From assembly GCA_002409995.1 (NCBI GenBank), contig DHOR01000035.1, positions 20,999 through 33,897 on the forward strand: 12,899 nt of DNA, in the 5' to 3' direction. Under the pieces are notes generated by a model. The model was not told the DNA's origin. It ran no database searches and saw only the letters and a program-made list of their open reading frames with translations. Every line of letters begins with the position of its first letter. Positions within the stretch are counted from its first letter, which is position 1. Made by a program: the position numbers and the translations under genes. Source of the stretch: Hungatella sp. UBA5385. GTDB taxonomy: Bacteria; Bacillota; Clostridia; Lachnospirales; Lachnospiraceae. This document shows positions 12,880 through 12,899 of the stretch, piece by piece.

Positions 12880-12899
12880 GACCCTTTCATAAAAGGGTC
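12880..12899. repeat. Perfect hairpin at the right edge of the window
   Basis: GACCCTTT and AAAGGGTC pair perfectly around CATA, ending at the last base of the window. The bases just before (GAGGGGTTC, 12871-12879) would extend the stem if GAACCCCTC follows outside the window. It could be the terminator of the next gene upstream on the minus strand, though no T-run is visible on that strand, or a dispersed repeat. Confidence 0.5.

Noticed and set aside
12871..12899. GGGGTTCGACCC resembles a tRNA T-arm
   Set aside because: The T-stem would need several G-T pairs and one mismatch, no acceptor, D or anticodon arm is visible upstream, and the sequence folds better as a simple hairpin.

Overview
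The window looks like chromosomal DNA from a low-to-moderate-GC Gram-positive anaerobe of the class Clostridia, most likely Lachnospiraceae. The evidence is the gdpP–rplI–dnaB order typical of Firmicutes, strong AGGAGG-type ribosome binding sites, sigma-A-like promoters, a clostridial NuoE/HydC-type protein and an iron-containing alcohol dehydrogenase. The genus cannot be fixed from the sequence alone. All eleven genes I accept lie on the minus strand, so transcription runs right to left. I found no insertion sequence, phage gene, CRISPR array, tRNA or rRNA.

Layout in the direction of transcription (high to low coordinates). (1) An iron-dependent alcohol dehydrogenase (11533-12723) has its own promoter, two upstream dyads and a strong terminator. 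(2) A two-gene unit follows: an XRE-type regulator with two membrane helices and a DUF3592-like tail (10578-11369), then a small protein resembling EF-Tu domain III alone (10213-10560). Both genes probably start downstream of the longest open frame, as judged by Shine-Dalgarno position. (3) topB (7893-10109) has its own promoter and terminator. (4) cstA (5880-7595) follows a roughly 235-base regulatory region. (5) A tight three-gene operon (4130-5734) has a good promoter: a stand-alone receiver domain, a cytosolic SASA/CE6-type SGNH esterase, and a NuoE-like [2Fe-2S] protein without its usual NuoF/hydrogenase partners. (6) The gdpP–rplI–dnaB operon (65-3917) has an extended -10 promoter and a roughly 125-nt structured leader. 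It ends near a GC-rich hairpin at the left edge.

How the genes relate: gdpP–rplI–dnaB joins c-di-AMP turnover, ribosome and replication functions, with one-base stop/start overlap between gdpP and rplI. Alcohol dehydrogenase, CstA (pyruvate/peptide uptake family) and the NuoE-like protein suit fermentative carbon and redox metabolism, but the sequence does not show that they are co-regulated.

Most of the window is ordinary core genome. The least explained parts are the XRE-DUF3592/EF-Tu-domain-III pair, the receiver–esterase–NuoE operon, the gdpP leader structure, a possible plus-strand small transcript at about 7776-7880, and the dyads upstream of cstA and the alcohol dehydrogenase. None is proven to be a new system. 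Both window ends fall in inverted repeats, which may mean the sequence is a contig broken at repeats.
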